Source: Rhodanobacter spathiphylli B39
Lineage (GTDB): Bacteria; Pseudomonadota; Gammaproteobacteria; Xanthomonadales; Rhodanobacteraceae
NCBI RefSeq assembly: GCF_000264295.1
Contig: NZ_AJXT01000048.1
Coordinates: forward strand, 62,001-126,000
DNA: 64,000 nt
Direction of reading: 5' to 3'
The notes beneath the pieces are model-generated. The model saw nothing but the letters and a program-made list of their open reading frames with translations, was not told where the DNA came from and did not search any database. The position numbers were made by a program, and so were the translations under genes. Positions 1 through 8,798 of the stretch are shown here, piece by piece. Within the stretch, counting starts at the first letter, position 1, and the number at the start of each line of letters is the position of its first letter.

Positions 1-15
1 GCGTGGCTTGCTCAT
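1..15 (-). CDS. Start of a partial gene running off the window
   Basis: An ATG followed by four codons (M-S-K-P-R) reads off the left edge on the minus strand. A purine-rich ribosome site (AGGAAA) lies just upstream of the ATG, and the site sits 31 bp after the stop of the GFA gene, so this looks like the next gene of the same operon. Five residues are too few to name a function. Confidence 0.45.
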
Positions 16-45
16 CGTGGTTTCCTGGCGAACGGGTGGAAAGTT

Positions 46-453
46 TCAGAGATGCCGCGTTTCGGCCGGTGCGGACATCCAGTTGTTGTGGCGACCGTCG
101 GCGAAGCGCAGCGGCGCCTCGATCAACTCCTGCGGTTCGACGTCATCGAGGCAGGCCAGGCTGATCGAGACATAGTCGCCGCCGATTTCCGCGATATGGC
201 CGCGGCCGAACGAGCGCACGCCGCAATGCCGGCAGAACAGATGGTTGGCGCTGCGGGTGTTGAACTGGTAATCCGACAACGCGTCCTCGCCGGCCAGCAG
301 GCGGAAGGCGGCGGGCTTGATCGTCACGCCCCACTGGCGCGTCTTGGTGCAGATCGAGCAGTTGCAGCGCCCGGTGCCGGCGGCGAGATCGATTTCCGCC
401 TCGTAGCGTACCGTGCCGCAATGGCAGCTGCCGTGATACGTCTTGATCATCAT
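46..453 (-). CDS. GFA (CENP-V/Gfa-like) zinc protein
   Basis: This 135-residue protein has the full cysteine pattern of the GFA family: Cys10 and Cys12 in [11 protein letters not shown], Cys30, Cys32 and Cys35 in CNCSIC, and Cys74 and Cys77 in CRHCG. These residues bind two structural or catalytic zinc ions in family members. The family is named after a glutathione-dependent formaldehyde-activating enzyme, but most members have no proven substrate, so I make no reaction claim. The start ATG overlaps the stop of the upstream 61-residue gene (ATGA), showing translational coupling. A second ATG one codon later could also serve. The protein is probably cytoplasmic, since no signal peptide is visible. 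Confidence 0.9.
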   Translation of the reverse strand: MMIKTYHGSCHCGTVRYEAEIDLAAGTGRCNCSICTKTRQWGVTIKPAAFRLLAGEDALSDYQFNTRSANHLFCRHCGVRSFGRGHIAEIGGDYVSISLACLDDVEPQELIEAPLRFADGRHNNWMSAPAETRHL

Positions 454-635
454 TTGCTCCGGTGGTGGAAGACGATGTGGGTCAGTGCGGCGAGCAGCGC
501 GCGTTGGCGCCGCGGTGCCGGGCCAGCGGCGCCGGCCGGGTTCGCCTTCGGCAAGCGGTATTGGCCGTCCAGCAGCAGGCCGTGCAGGTACAGCGGGCGA
601 TAAGCCATCAAGGTGCGTTGCAGGATCTTGTTCAT
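450..635 (-). CDS. Small protein of unknown function, 61 aa
   Basis: I do not recognise this gene. It is supported by context: a strong ribosome site (GGAGGT) sits 5 bases before its ATG, it begins 10 bp after the DJ-1/PfpI-like gene stops, and its stop overlaps the start of the GFA gene. The product is basic and proline/alanine-rich in the middle, with a tyrosine-leucine-rich N-terminus ([16 protein letters not shown]) and a C-terminal [13 protein letters not shown] segment. No cysteine is present and no membrane segment is convincing. It is probably a co-translated partner of one of its neighbours. Confidence 0.6.
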   Translation of the reverse strand: MNKILQRTLMAYRPLYLHGLLLDGQYRLPKANPAGAAGPAPRRQRALLAALTHIVFHHRSK

Positions 636-645
636 CGTGACCTCC

Positions 646-1254
646 TCATGCCGCCATGACTTCGCCGACGCACCAGGGCGGCAGCTGCGCGTGCTTGAAC
701 AGGCGATACCAGTGCTCGCGGTCGGTGGGGCTGTACAGGTCGAGCGTGCGGATCACCTCGCGGGCGAATTCCACGCTGCCGAGGTGGCTGGCGCTGATCA
801 CGCCGCCGTCGCTGACCGCGAGCACCTCGCTGTCGTATTGCTCCGCGCCGGCATAGGTGGGCACCTGGGCAGCGAGCTGCCCCGACCAGTTGCCGGTGTG
901 GCGGCAATCATCGAGCAGGCCGGCGCGGGCCAGCGCCAGCACGCCGCTGTCGATGCCGGCCACCACCGCCCCGGCCGCATGCAACCGGCGCATCGCCACC
1001 ACCGCGGGCGCGCCCTCGCCACGCTGCCAGAGATGCCCGCCGGGCACGATCAGCATCGCGGCGCTTGCGTCGTCCAGCTGATCCAGGGTCAGCTGCGGCT
1101 GCACGCACAGCCCGCCCATCGAGGTGACCGGAGCGCGGCTGAAGCCCACCGCCTGCACCCGCCAGTCGCCGGGGCGCCGTATCTCGCACAGGGCCAGCGC
1201 CGCCTGCCAGTCGGCAAAGCCCTCGAACACCAGGAAATAAATCGCATCGCGCAT
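646..1254 (-). CDS. DJ-1/PfpI family protein with altered nucleophile site
   Basis: The 202-residue protein has the class I glutamine-amidotransferase-like fold of the DJ-1/PfpI family: an N-terminal [10 protein letters not shown] segment, MLIVPGG (residues 67-73), and the nucleophile-elbow region [18 protein letters not shown] (97-114). Family members usually carry Cys at the elbow; here Asp102 takes that position, so classical cysteine chemistry looks lost. The family includes proteases, deglycase-like enzymes and stress proteins, so the substrate cannot be assigned. A GGAGGAT ribosome site supports the ATG. It is the first gene of an operon with the 61-residue protein and the GFA protein. 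Confidence 0.85.
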   Translation of the reverse strand: MRDAIYFLVFEGFADWQAALALCEIRRPGDWRVQAVGFSRAPVTSMGGLCVQPQLTLDQLDDASAAMLIVPGGHLWQRGEGAPAVVAMRRLHAAGAVVAGIDSGVLALARAGLLDDCRHTGNWSGQLAAQVPTYAGAEQYDSEVLAVSDGGVISASHLGSVEFAREVIRTLDLYSPTDREHWYRLFKHAQLPPWCVGEVMAA

Positions 1255-1318
1255 GTCTTGATCCTCCGCCTTGGAGGTGCAGCTTGCGGGGGGGCTGCTG
1301 CCAACGTGTTGTCAGCAG

Positions 1319-1395
1319 GGCCGGGAACGGGAAACAAGCGGGAGGACCGCCAAGCTCCCCATTCCCCGGCGCTACCAATCCCCGTTCCCCGCTCA
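1319..1395. repeat. Dispersed intergenic repeat, family A copy 1
   Basis: Degenerate inverted repeat built from GGGAACGGGAA-type units on the left and CCCCGTTCCCCGC on the right, lying between the DJ-1-like gene and fbp. The same unit type recurs at about 17798-17906 and 56602-56679, so this is a dispersed family. It is likely to form a hairpin in RNA. Confidence 0.7.
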
Positions 1396-1439
1396 GGAAC
1401 AAATGCGACAATAGCCATCCCCTACGCCATGGACCCGAC

Positions 1440-2456
1440 ATGAAGCCTGTCTCGCTGATCCAGTTCCTGATCGAGGAACGCCGCGCCGGCCACATCAATG
1501 CCGAACTTTCCCTGCTGATCGAAGTGGTCGCGCGCGCCTGCAAGCGCATCGGCGTGGCCACCGGCAAGGGGGCGCTGGGCGGCGTGCTGGGCGAGGCCGG
1601 CACGGGCAACATCCAGGGCGAGGCGCAGAAGAAGCTGGACGTGATCTCCAACGAGATCCTGCTGGAGGCGAACGCCTGGGGTGGCCACCTTGCGGCCTGC
1701 GCCTCGGAGGAGATGGAAGACCCCCAGCAGATTCCTGACGGCTATCCGAAAGGCCAGCACCTGCTGCTGTTCGATCCGCTGGACGGCAGCTCCAACATCG
1801 ACGTGAACATCTCCGTCGGCACGATCTTCTCGGTGCTGCGCTGCCCGGACGGCGTGACCGAACCGAAGGCCGAGCACTTCCTGCAGCCGGGCACCACCCA
1901 GCTCGCCGCCGGCTACGTGGTGTACGGGCCGGCCACCGTGCTGGTGCTGACCTTCGGCCACGGCACCCACGAGTTCACGCTGGACCGCGAGGTGGGCAGC
2001 TTCGTGCTCAGTCGTCGCAATATCCGCATCCCGGAACAGGCCACCGAGTTCGCCATCAACATGTCCAACCAGCGCCACTGGCAGGCGCCGATGCAGCGCT
2101 ACGTCGGCGAACTGCTGGCCGGCAAGACCGGCCCGCGCGGCAAGGATTTCAACATGCGCTGGGTCGCCTCGATGGTCGCCGACGTGCACCGCATCGTGAC
2201 CCGCGGCGGCGTGTTCTATTACCCGCTGGACGCGAAGATCGAGAAGCAGGGCGGCAAGCTGCGCATCATGTACGAGGCCAACCCGATGGCCTTCATCGTC
2301 GAGCAGGCCGGCGGCGCGGCGACCACCGGCCGCCGGCGCATCATGGAGATCCAGCCCACCGGCCTGCACCAGCGCGTGCCGGTGTTCCTCGGTTCGAAGG
2401 AAGAAGTGGAGCTGGCCACGCACTATCACCTCGAAGCCGACGGCGCCATGAGCTGA
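1440..2456 (+). CDS. fbp: Fructose-1,6-bisphosphatase class I
   Basis: This is a class I fructose-1,6-bisphosphatase of 338 residues, the usual family length. It hydrolyses fructose 1,6-bisphosphate to fructose 6-phosphate, the committed gluconeogenic step, in the cytoplasm. The metal-binding motif [11 protein letters not shown] is at residues 111-121 and an upstream acidic SEEME patch is near residue 89. The substrate-binding part includes FYYPLDAK and [21 protein letters not shown] chose the ATG at 1440 because the protein then starts [10 protein letters not shown], as expected for the family; longer in-frame extensions run back into the family A repeat. Nearby acs and gltBD suit growth on organic acids, but no operon link is seen. 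Confidence 0.97.
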   Translation: MKPVSLIQFLIEERRAGHINAELSLLIEVVARACKRIGVATGKGALGGVLGEAGTGNIQGEAQKKLDVISNEILLEANAWGGHLAACASEEMEDPQQIPDGYPKGQHLLLFDPLDGSSNIDVNISVGTIFSVLRCPDGVTEPKAEHFLQPGTTQLAAGYVVYGPATVLVLTFGHGTHEFTLDREVGSFVLSRRNIRIPEQATEFAINMSNQRHWQAPMQRYVGELLAGKTGPRGKDFNMRWVASMVADVHRIVTRGGVFYYPLDAKIEKQGGKLRIMYEANPMAFIVEQAGGAATTGRRRIMEIQPTGLHQRVPVFLGSKEEVELATHYHLEADGAMS

Positions 2457-2476
2457 CGCTTCCTGCTCCCTCCCAG

Positions 2477-2500
2477 CCTCCCCCTGCATGCAGGGGGAGG
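2477..2500. repeat. Dispersed palindrome, family B copy 1
   Basis: A perfect 24-bp palindrome centred on CTGCATGCAG with C-rich and G-rich flanks, 20 bp after the fbp stop. Near-identical copies are at 54536-54560 and 57293-57322. It could act as a transcription terminator or barrier, though no T-run follows. Confidence 0.8.
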
Positions 2501-2529
2501 AGCCAATCAAAATCTCCCGACAGCACCCC

Positions 2530-3438
2530 ATGCCCTTCCGTCGCCTGCTCCTGCCCCTGCTTGCCACGCTCGTGCTGGGCGCCTGCACGCACGCAGCGAA
2601 ACCCGTGCCGCCACCACCCGCACCGGTGAAGCTGAAGATCGGCCTCGCCCTCGGCGGTGGCGCGGCCAAGGGCTTCGCCCACATCGGCGTGATCAAGATG
2701 CTGGAGGCCAGCGGCATCCATCCGGACGTGGTCGCCGGCACCAGTGCGGGCAGCGTGGTCGGCGCGCTGTACGCCAGCGGCATGGACGCGTTCGCGCTGC
2801 AGCAGACCGCATTCGGTCTGGACGAGGCGAAGATCCGCGACGTGCGGCTGTTCTCCGGCGGCCTGGTGCAGGGCCAGGCGTTGCAGGATTACGTCAACCA
2901 GCTGGTGCACAAGCAGCCGATCGAACAGTTGAAGATGCCGTTCGCCGCTGTTTCGACCGAGCTGGAAACGGGCACGCGCACGGTGTTCGTGCGCGGCAAC
3001 ACCGGCCGCGCAGTGCGCGCGTCGTCCAGCATCCCCGGCGTGTTCGAGCCGGTGGAGATCCACGGCAAGCACTACGTCGACGGCGGCGTGGTCAGCCCGA
3101 TCCCGGTCGACGCGGCACGCCAGCTCGGCGCCGATTTCGTGATCGCGGTGGACATCTCCGCCGCGCCCGACGGCAGCAACCCGCAAGACATGATGGGCAT
3201 CGTGGGCCAGTCGATCGACATCATGGGGCGGCAACTGGCGGCGCAGGAAAGCGCGCGCGCCGAGGTGGTGATCCGGCCTGACCTGCGCGGCATCGGCCCC
3301 ACCGATTTCGAGCAGAAGAACCAGGCCATCCTGGCCGGCGAGAAGGCCGCGCTGGCGGCGATCCCCACGATCCGGGCGAAGCTGGCCGCGATGGTCTCCG
3401 CGCGCCAGGACGCCGGCGGAAAGACGGCGCGGCACTGA
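2530..3438 (+). CDS. Patatin-like phospholipase lipoprotein (RssA-like)
   Basis: A 302-residue patatin-family lipid acyl hydrolase. The chosen start gives a lipoprotein signal peptide, MPFRRLLLPLLATLVLGAC, with lipobox LGAC and lipidated Cys19; the longer frame would start inside the family B palindrome. The catalytic parts are complete: the oxyanion loop LGGGAAKGF (41-49), the nucleophile elbow GTSAGS with Ser72, and the catalytic Asp184 in VDGGVVSPIP. It resembles RssA/YchK-type patatins but is exported and membrane-anchored. The natural lipid substrate cannot be read from sequence. It lies between fbp and the S9 peptidase on the same strand, with no evidence of functional coupling. Confidence 0.9.
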   Translation: MPFRRLLLPLLATLVLGACTHAAKPVPPPPAPVKLKIGLALGGGAAKGFAHIGVIKMLEASGIHPDVVAGTSAGSVVGALYASGMDAFALQQTAFGLDEAKIRDVRLFSGGLVQGQALQDYVNQLVHKQPIEQLKMPFAAVSTELETGTRTVFVRGNTGRAVRASSSIPGVFEPVEIHGKHYVDGGVVSPIPVDAARQLGADFVIAVDISAAPDGSNPQDMMGIVGQSIDIMGRQLAAQESARAEVVIRPDLRGIGPTDFEQKNQAILAGEKAALAAIPTIRAKLAAMVSARQDAGGKTARH

Positions 3439-3519
3439 TCCGGTCGCCATGCCGTCCTGCACTTGGCGCGGGTGGCATCGGGTTGTAGCTTCGGGATTCC
3501 CCACGCCGGAATCCCTCCC

Positions 3520-5577
3520 ATGCCGAAACGCTCACGCCTGATCGCCCCGCTGTCGCTGCTTGCTCTCGCACTGGCACCGCAAGCCTTCGCCGCCACGGCC
3601 GAGGTCGATCCGCGCATCGGGCAGGTGCTGACCGAACTGGGCAAGGCGCAGTCGATCCAGGCCACCGCGATCTCGCCGGACGGCCGGCAGCTCGCCTGGG
3701 TGATCCGGCGCGACGACAAGCCGGCGATCGAGGTGGCCAACGCCGACGGCAGCCATGCGCGCCGCGTGAGTGCGGCGGCCACACCGGGCAGCTGCGCCGA
3801 ATCCGGCATCGCCTGGGCGCCGGACTCGCGCCACCTCGCCTTCGTCTCCAACTGCAACGTCGATCTCACCAGCACCCGGGTGATGCAGAACGACATCTAC
3901 CTGGCCGACACCCGCGGCAGCACCGCACCGGCGCGGCTGGCCGCGCTGAAAGGCTACGTGCGCGCGCTGCAGTGGACCGACGACGGCAAGTCGCTCGGCT
4001 TCCTCTATGTCGCAGGCGCCACCCGCCACGCCAGCGCGGTGGCCGCGGCCAAGCGGCCCGCCGGCGAGATCGGCGTCAGCGGCGTCGAGGTGCAACGCGT
4101 GGCCAGCCTCGACGTCGCCAGCGGCGCGCTGCACGAGCTGACGCCCGCCAGCATGTACGCCTATGAGTTCGACTGGTCGCCGGACGGCTCGCGCATCGCC
4201 TATACCGCCGCGCCGCCGCCGGGCGACAACAACTGGTGGATCGCCAGGCTCTACGTGCAGCCCGCACAGGTCGATGCCGCCGCCACCGTGCTGGTCGATC
4301 CGGCCGACACCGCCAGCGGCTCGCTGCACGGGCTGCAGATCGCGCTGCCGCGCTGGTCGCCGGATGCCTCGCGGATCGCCTTCATCGGCGGCCTGATGAG
4401 CGACCAGGGCGCCACCGGCGGCGACATCTACGCGGTGCCCGCCGCCGGTGGCACGCTGGTCGACCTCACGCCCGGCATCAAGGTCACGCCGAGCTGGCTG
4501 CGCTGGACGTCGCCGCGCGCGATGCTGGTCAGCCAGGTCAGCAACGGCCAGAGCCAGCTGGCCGATTACGCAGTGTCCGCCACGCGTGCACAGCAGCAGC
4601 GCGTGCACTTCACCGTGCCGGCCAGCATCGGCGATGGCAGCGCGTCGATGGCGATGTCGCTGTCCGCCGACCTCAGGCACGTCGCCTTCCTGCAGAGCTC
4701 GTACGCCAGCGCCAGCGAAGTGCACGCCGGCGCGCTGGGCAACACCGCGCCGCCGGCGGTGACCTCGTTCAACGCCGGGCTCAAGCCGGCCTGGGGCAAG
4801 GCCGAGTCGGTGGAGTGGAACAACGAGGGCTTCCACGTGCAGGGCTGGCTGCTGTACCCGGCCCACTACGATCCGAAGAAAACCTATCCGATGGTGGTGG
4901 TGGTGCACGGCGGCCCGTCGAGCGCAGTGATCCCGCGCTGGCCGGGGGTGGGCTACGGCGCCGCGCCGCTGTCTGCGCTGGGCTATTTCGTGTTCCAGCC
5001 GAATCCGCGCGGCAGCTTCGGCCAGGGCGAGAAATACGTGCAGGCCAACCGCAAGGACTTCGGCTACGGCGACCTGCGCGACATCCTCGCCGGCGTCGAC
5101 GCGGTGGAGAAGAAAGTACCGGTGGACGACCAGCGGCTCGGCCTCACCGGCTGGAGCTACGGCGGCTTCATGAGCATGTTCGCGCCCACGCAGACGCAGC
5201 GCTTCCGCGCCGTGGTCGCCGGCGCCGGCATCTCCAACTGGCAGAGCTACTACGGCCAGAACCTGATCGACCAGTGGATGCCGCCGTTCTTCGGCGCCAG
5301 CGTCTACGACGACCCGGCGGTGTACGCGAAGAGCTCGGCGATCAACTTCATCAAGCAGGTGAAGACGCCGATGCTGATCGTGGTCGGCGACCGCGACGCC
5401 GAATGCCCGGCGCCGCAGTCGTTCGAGATGTGGCACGCGCTGCGTGCGCAGGGCGTGCCGACCTCGCTGGTGGTGTACCCGAACGAGGGCCACCACTTCG
5501 TCGATCCCGCCCACCAGCGCGACGTGCTGCAGCGGGCCTTGGGCTGGTTCGAGAAATACCTGCCGGCCAGCCGCTGA
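3520..5577 (+). CDS. Secreted S9 family serine peptidase
   Basis: A 685-residue prolyl-oligopeptidase (S9) family peptidase with a signal peptide, likely cleaved after AFA near residue 24, so it acts in the periplasm or outside. The N-terminal two thirds is a TolB/WD-like beta-propeller (repeated SPDG and SPDASRIAF blades). The C-terminal alpha/beta-hydrolase domain carries the triad: Ser546 in GWSYGG, Asp626 in GDRDAECP, and His658 in EGHHF. Such enzymes release dipeptides or cleave after proline, which is typical of peptide-feeding Xanthomonadales. The exact specificity is not readable. A strong terminator follows 28 bp after the stop. Confidence 0.93.
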   Translation: MPKRSRLIAPLSLLALALAPQAFAATAEVDPRIGQVLTELGKAQSIQATAISPDGRQLAWVIRRDDKPAIEVANADGSHARRVSAAATPGSCAESGIAWAPDSRHLAFVSNCNVDLTSTRVMQNDIYLADTRGSTAPARLAALKGYVRALQWTDDGKSLGFLYVAGATRHASAVAAAKRPAGEIGVSGVEVQRVASLDVASGALHELTPASMYAYEFDWSPDGSRIAYTAAPPPGDNNWWIARLYVQPAQVDAAATVLVDPADTASGSLHGLQIALPRWSPDASRIAFIGGLMSDQGATGGDIYAVPAAGGTLVDLTPGIKVTPSWLRWTSPRAMLVSQVSNGQSQLADYAVSATRAQQQRVHFTVPASIGDGSASMAMSLSADLRHVAFLQSSYASASEVHAGALGNTAPPAVTSFNAGLKPAWGKAESVEWNNEGFHVQGWLLYPAHYDPKKTYPMVVVVHGGPSSAVIPRWPGVGYGAAPLSALGYFVFQPNPRGSFGQGEKYVQANRKDFGYGDLRDILAGVDAVEKKVPVDDQRLGLTGWSYGGFMSMFAPTQTQRFRAVVAGAGISNWQSYYGQNLIDQWMPPFFGASVYDDPAVYAKSSAINFIKQVKTPMLIVVGDRDAECPAPQSFEMWHALRAQGVPTSLVVYPNEGHHFVDPAHQRDVLQRALGWFEKYLPASR

Positions 5578-5604
5578 ACCGAGCGGCATGAACCGACGGG
5601 CATG

Positions 5605-5634
5605 AAAAGAGCGGGCCGATCGGCCCGCTCTTTT
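5605..5634. terminator. Bidirectional intrinsic terminator
   Basis: A perfect 30-bp palindrome centred on GATC, with an A-run at the left and a T-run at the right, forms a GC-rich stem closed by AAAAGAGCGGGCC. It ends both the S9 peptidase gene (plus) and the small membrane-protein gene (minus). Confidence 0.93.
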
Positions 5635-5650
5635 TTGTCGCGCCTCGCCG

Positions 5651-5830
5651 TCAGTGCTCGGGCGGATCCTTGCTGCGGGTCTTGGTGACCGCACCCAGGA
5701 TGCCCGCCCCCACCAGCACGACGGCGCCGCCGATGATCCACTGGTTGGGCACGTGCAGCAGCGTGGCGATGTAAACCAGACCGCCGATCACGACGATCAT
5801 GCCGATCAGATAGAGCGCGAATGAAGACAT
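5651..5830 (-). CDS. Small two-helix membrane protein, 59 aa
   Basis: I do not recognise a named family. The protein (MSSFALYLIGMIVVIGGLV...) has two hydrophobic helices, roughly residues 4-24 and 31-50, with a short charged tail TKTRSKDPPEH, so it is an inner-membrane hairpin. I chose the ATG at 5830 because a GGGAGG ribosome site sits 5-6 bases upstream; a longer frame to 5866 adds a charged stretch without such a site. It is monocistronic, ended by the shared terminator. Confidence 0.72.
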   Translation of the reverse strand: MSSFALYLIGMIVVIGGLVYIATLLHVPNQWIIGGAVVLVGAGILGAVTKTRSKDPPEH

Positions 5831-6005
5831 CGGTGCCTCCCGGGTGCGGGGCGTCGCGACGAACACGCCTGGACGAATGTCCGCATTGCAGCCGATCGGA
5901 CTTCATCGGCGCGTGAAGAGGGTCTGAGGCGCTACCCGGCGGCGGCGACCATCCGTGTTTCCCGCCAGGCGACGGGCTTACTGCCGGCAGGGTCGGAAGT
6001 CATTG

Positions 6006-6042
6006 TTGACAATCCCTGTGTGTATTGCTGTACTGATACACA
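6006..6042 (+). promoter_or_regulatory. Promoter and operator of the GntR-ABC operon
   Basis: A perfect -35 hexamer TTGACA (6006-6011) is followed at 17 bp by TGTACT (6029-6034). A palindrome TGTGTAT-N10-ATACACA (6019-6042) covers the -10 region and the first base of the ATG. The layout suits autorepression by the YtrA-type regulator. The predicted transcription start falls at the start codon, so the message may be leaderless; no ribosome site is visible. Confidence 0.68.
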
Positions 6043-6425
6043 TGGATGCCTCTCTGCTTACCGTTCAACCGACCGCCAGCGAGCCGATCTATCGGCAGAT
6101 CGTCGAACAGCTGCGCCGGCTGATTGCCGGCGGCCAGCTCACCCATGGCGAACTGCTGCCGTCGGTGCGCGACGTCGCCGGCTTCCATGCGATCAACCCG
6201 ATGACCGTGTCGCGCGCCTACGGTATCGCCGAAAGCGAAGGCCTGGTCGAGCGCCTGCGCGGCAAGGGCATGGCGGTGATCGCCACGCGCAAGGCCGCGC
6301 AAAGCGAAAGCCACCGGCTGGCCCTGCTCGAACCGCAGTTGCAGGCATTGGCGCGCCATGCCCACGAACTCGAACTGCCCGCCGCGCCGGTGCTGCGGCG
6401 CCTGACCAAACTGCTGGGAGAATGA
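6042..6425 (+). CDS. GntR family regulator, YtrA subfamily
   Basis: A 127-residue one-domain GntR regulator. The N-terminal winged helix-turn-helix is clear: PIYRQIVEQLRRLIAGG, then GELLPSVRDVAG and NPMTVSRAYGIAESEGLVERLRGKG. The remaining tail of about 45 residues is too short for a ligand domain, which is the mark of the YtrA subfamily. Such proteins dimerise through the short tail and normally repress the ABC transporter operon they lead. The start was placed at the ATG in MDASLLTVQP because upstream codons would enter the promoter. The stop is one base from the start of the ABC ATPase gene, so the two are co-translated. Confidence 0.9.
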   Translation: MDASLLTVQPTASEPIYRQIVEQLRRLIAGGQLTHGELLPSVRDVAGFHAINPMTVSRAYGIAESEGLVERLRGKGMAVIATRKAAQSESHRLALLEPQLQALARHAHELELPAAPVLRRLTKLLGE

Positions 6426-6426
6426 G

Positions 6427-7320
6427 ATGAACGCCATGCCGAGTGAAACGGAATCCACCATCGCCCCGCTCGCGGTGCGCGGGCTGGTCCACAGCTACGA
6501 AGGCAGCAATGCGCTGAACGGCGTCGACCTGGCGCTGGAACCGGGCAGCGTGCTCGGCCTGATCGGCCGCAACGGCGCCGGCAAGTCGACCCTGATCCGC
6601 ATCATGCTGGGCCTGCTCGAACCGATGGCCGGGGTCGCGACGGTATTCGGCGAACCGGCGCTGGCGCTCGGCGACGAGGCCAAGGCGCGCATCGCCTACG
6701 TGCCGCAGCAGCCCGAGGCGCTGGCCTGGCTCACCGCGCAACAGATGCTCGACTTCGTCGGCCGTTTCTACCCGCGCTGGGACAAGACCTTCGTCAGGAA
6801 CACGCTGGAGCGCTGGCAGATCCAGCCGAACCGGCTGCTGGCGAAGCTGTCGCCGGGCGAACGCCAGCGTGTCGACCTGATCCGCGCGCTGGCCTCGCAA
6901 CCGGAGCTGCTGGTGCTGGACGAACCGGCCGCGGCGCTCGACCCGGTCGCCCGCCGCGAACTGCTGCGCGAGGTGGCGCTGCGCGCCGGCGAGTCCGGCA
7001 CCACCGTGCTGTTCTCCACCCATATCGTGTCGGACCTGGAGCGCGTGGCCTCGGAGGTGGCGTTCCTGCATCGGGGCAAGTTGCTGATGCGCTGCAGTGT
7101 CGATGAAACCAAGGAGCGCTATGCGCGGCTGTGGCTGCCCGAGCGGCTGAGCTCGGCCGCTCCTGCCCACAGCCTGAGCCGGCGGCGCCACGACAACAGC
7201 AGCCTCAGCCTGGTGGTCGAGCTCGACGAGCGCGGCCGCTGGCCGGAGGCCGCCAGCCTGGCCGGCGCCCGCGTCGACGCGCTGGGGCTGGAGGACCTGT
7301 TCGTGGAGGTGGCCGAATGA
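6427..7320 (+). CDS. ABC transporter ATP-binding protein
   Basis: A 297-residue ABC ATPase with Walker A GRNGAGKST (near residue 49), signature LSPGERQRVDL, and Walker B LLVLDEPAAALDP, followed by the switch histidine in STHIVSDLE. The family architecture, one ATPase with a separate permease and a YtrA regulator, matches exporters linked to cell-envelope stress or antibiotic resistance, but the substrate is unknown. A second in-frame ATG lies three codons downstream. Its stop overlaps the permease start (ATGA), so the products should be made in a fixed ratio. Confidence 0.93.
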   Translation: MNAMPSETESTIAPLAVRGLVHSYEGSNALNGVDLALEPGSVLGLIGRNGAGKSTLIRIMLGLLEPMAGVATVFGEPALALGDEAKARIAYVPQQPEALAWLTAQQMLDFVGRFYPRWDKTFVRNTLERWQIQPNRLLAKLSPGERQRVDLIRALASQPELLVLDEPAAALDPVARRELLREVALRAGESGTTVLFSTHIVSDLERVASEVAFLHRGKLLMRCSVDETKERYARLWLPERLSSAAPAHSLSRRRHDNSSLSLVVELDERGRWPEAASLAGARVDALGLEDLFVEVAE

Positions 7321-8789
7321 AACTGTCGCAGCTGTTCCGGATTCCCTGGTACGCGGCCCATCGCTCGCTGCGCTGGATGGCGGTGGTGCTACTGACCGTG
7401 TGTGCCGGTTCGGCCATCGGCCTCGGCCTGTTCGGCAGCAAGCCCGGCCATTTCGCCGGCGCGATCTTCATGTTTGGCGTGGGTCTGCTGTTCGTGTGGG
7501 CATTCTTCCTGTCGACCACGCTGTTGCTGGCGATCGATGCGTGGCAGCTGCGCGTGCCGGCGATCCAGCGGCAGATCGTGGCGTCCCTGCTGCTGCATGC
7601 CGGGCTCGGCATCGCCGTGCCGACCCTCGTGCTGGGCATGCTGGGCGCGCCGGTGCTCAACACCGCGGTCGTGCTGACGCTGTGCACGTCGCTCGGGCTC
7701 GCGTTCGCGCTGATGCCACGCTACTGCGCCATCTTCTTCGGGCTGACCCCCACCCTGGGCAATACGCTGTGGCACCGCCTGCACCTGCCAGGCATTGACG
7801 ACCCCCGCTTCGTGCTGATCGCGCTGCCGCTGATCCTGCTGTCACTGCTGCTGATCGTGCCCTGCTGGCGGCGGCTGCTGCGCAACGGTTCCAGCCGCGC
7901 GCAGGGCTGGAGTTCGCCGATGGTGCTGCAATATCGCAGCGGCGGCTGGGGCCAGTGGAGCGCCATCGGCGACCTGCGCCAGCTGCAGCAGCGACCGGAC
8001 TGGCTGCAACTGGCCGTCAGCCTCGACGGCGTGGGCCCGACGGCGCCGCGCAAGGCACTGCGGGTGGCATTGGGCGGCTGGTACCTGCCGCAAACCTGGC
8101 GCAGCTACGCCAGGCAACTGGGCCTGATGATCGCCTTCATCGCGCTGCCCTTGCTGGGTGTCGCGTGGCTGCTGCATTGGGGTGGACAGGGCGCGCAGGC
8201 CGCCGTCGCGATGCGCGGCGTGTTGATCGGCAGCCTTGGCATGGTCGGCGGCGTTGCCGGCCCGATGATCTGCGCGTTCAGCCCGGTCTGGCTGAAGCGG
8301 CGCTGGCAGCAGGCCAATGCCGAACTGCCCCTGCTGGCGCTCCTGCCGGGGCTGGGCGAGCCTGCGCAGGCGCGGCGGCAAGTGGTGCGCGCCGGACTGG
8401 GTCTGCCGCTGGTGTTGCATGCGCTGCTGGCGCTGCTGATCGGTGTCGCCATGCTGTGCTGGCATGGCCATGTCGCGATGCTGTCGTTCCTGCTGCTGGC
8501 CCAATTGGGTGTCGCGACCGTCACCGTGGCGATGCTGCTCAATCTTTTCGGCGGCCGCCGGCTGTCCATCTGGGTGACCGGCGCGGTGCTGGTCACCAGT
8601 TTCGTGCTCTGCATGTCGAGCCTGCTGTTGCCGGCGATCAGCTGGGGCCGTCATCCGGTCGCGGGCGTCGAGCCACTGCTGCTGCCCCTGATCGGTGCGT
8701 GGCTGCTGCTGGTCGCCGGCATGATCTGGCTGGCGCGGCGCGGCTGGCATGGGTTGACGCAATTGCCGCATCCGTTTGTGCAGAGCTGA
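7317..8789 (+). CDS. ABC transporter permease
   Basis: A 490-residue integral membrane protein with about ten or more hydrophobic segments and two polar cytoplasmic stretches (around residues 180-260 and 320-370). It lacks a recognisable ATPase motif. It starts with an ATG that overlaps the stop of the ATPase gene by four bases, so the two form one transporter. I cannot identify the substrate. It is the last gene of the YtrA-type operon; only 9 bp separate its stop from the convergent radical SAM gene. Confidence 0.87.
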   Translation: MKLSQLFRIPWYAAHRSLRWMAVVLLTVCAGSAIGLGLFGSKPGHFAGAIFMFGVGLLFVWAFFLSTTLLLAIDAWQLRVPAIQRQIVASLLLHAGLGIAVPTLVLGMLGAPVLNTAVVLTLCTSLGLAFALMPRYCAIFFGLTPTLGNTLWHRLHLPGIDDPRFVLIALPLILLSLLLIVPCWRRLLRNGSSRAQGWSSPMVLQYRSGGWGQWSAIGDLRQLQQRPDWLQLAVSLDGVGPTAPRKALRVALGGWYLPQTWRSYARQLGLMIAFIALPLLGVAWLLHWGGQGAQAAVAMRGVLIGSLGMVGGVAGPMICAFSPVWLKRRWQQANAELPLLALLPGLGEPAQARRQVVRAGLGLPLVLHALLALLIGVAMLCWHGHVAMLSFLLLAQLGVATVTVAMLLNLFGGRRLSIWVTGAVLVTSFVLCMSSLLLPAISWGRHPVAGVEPLLLPLIGAWLLLVAGMIWLARRGWHGLTQLPHPFVQS

Positions 8790-8798
8790 GCGGCTCTC

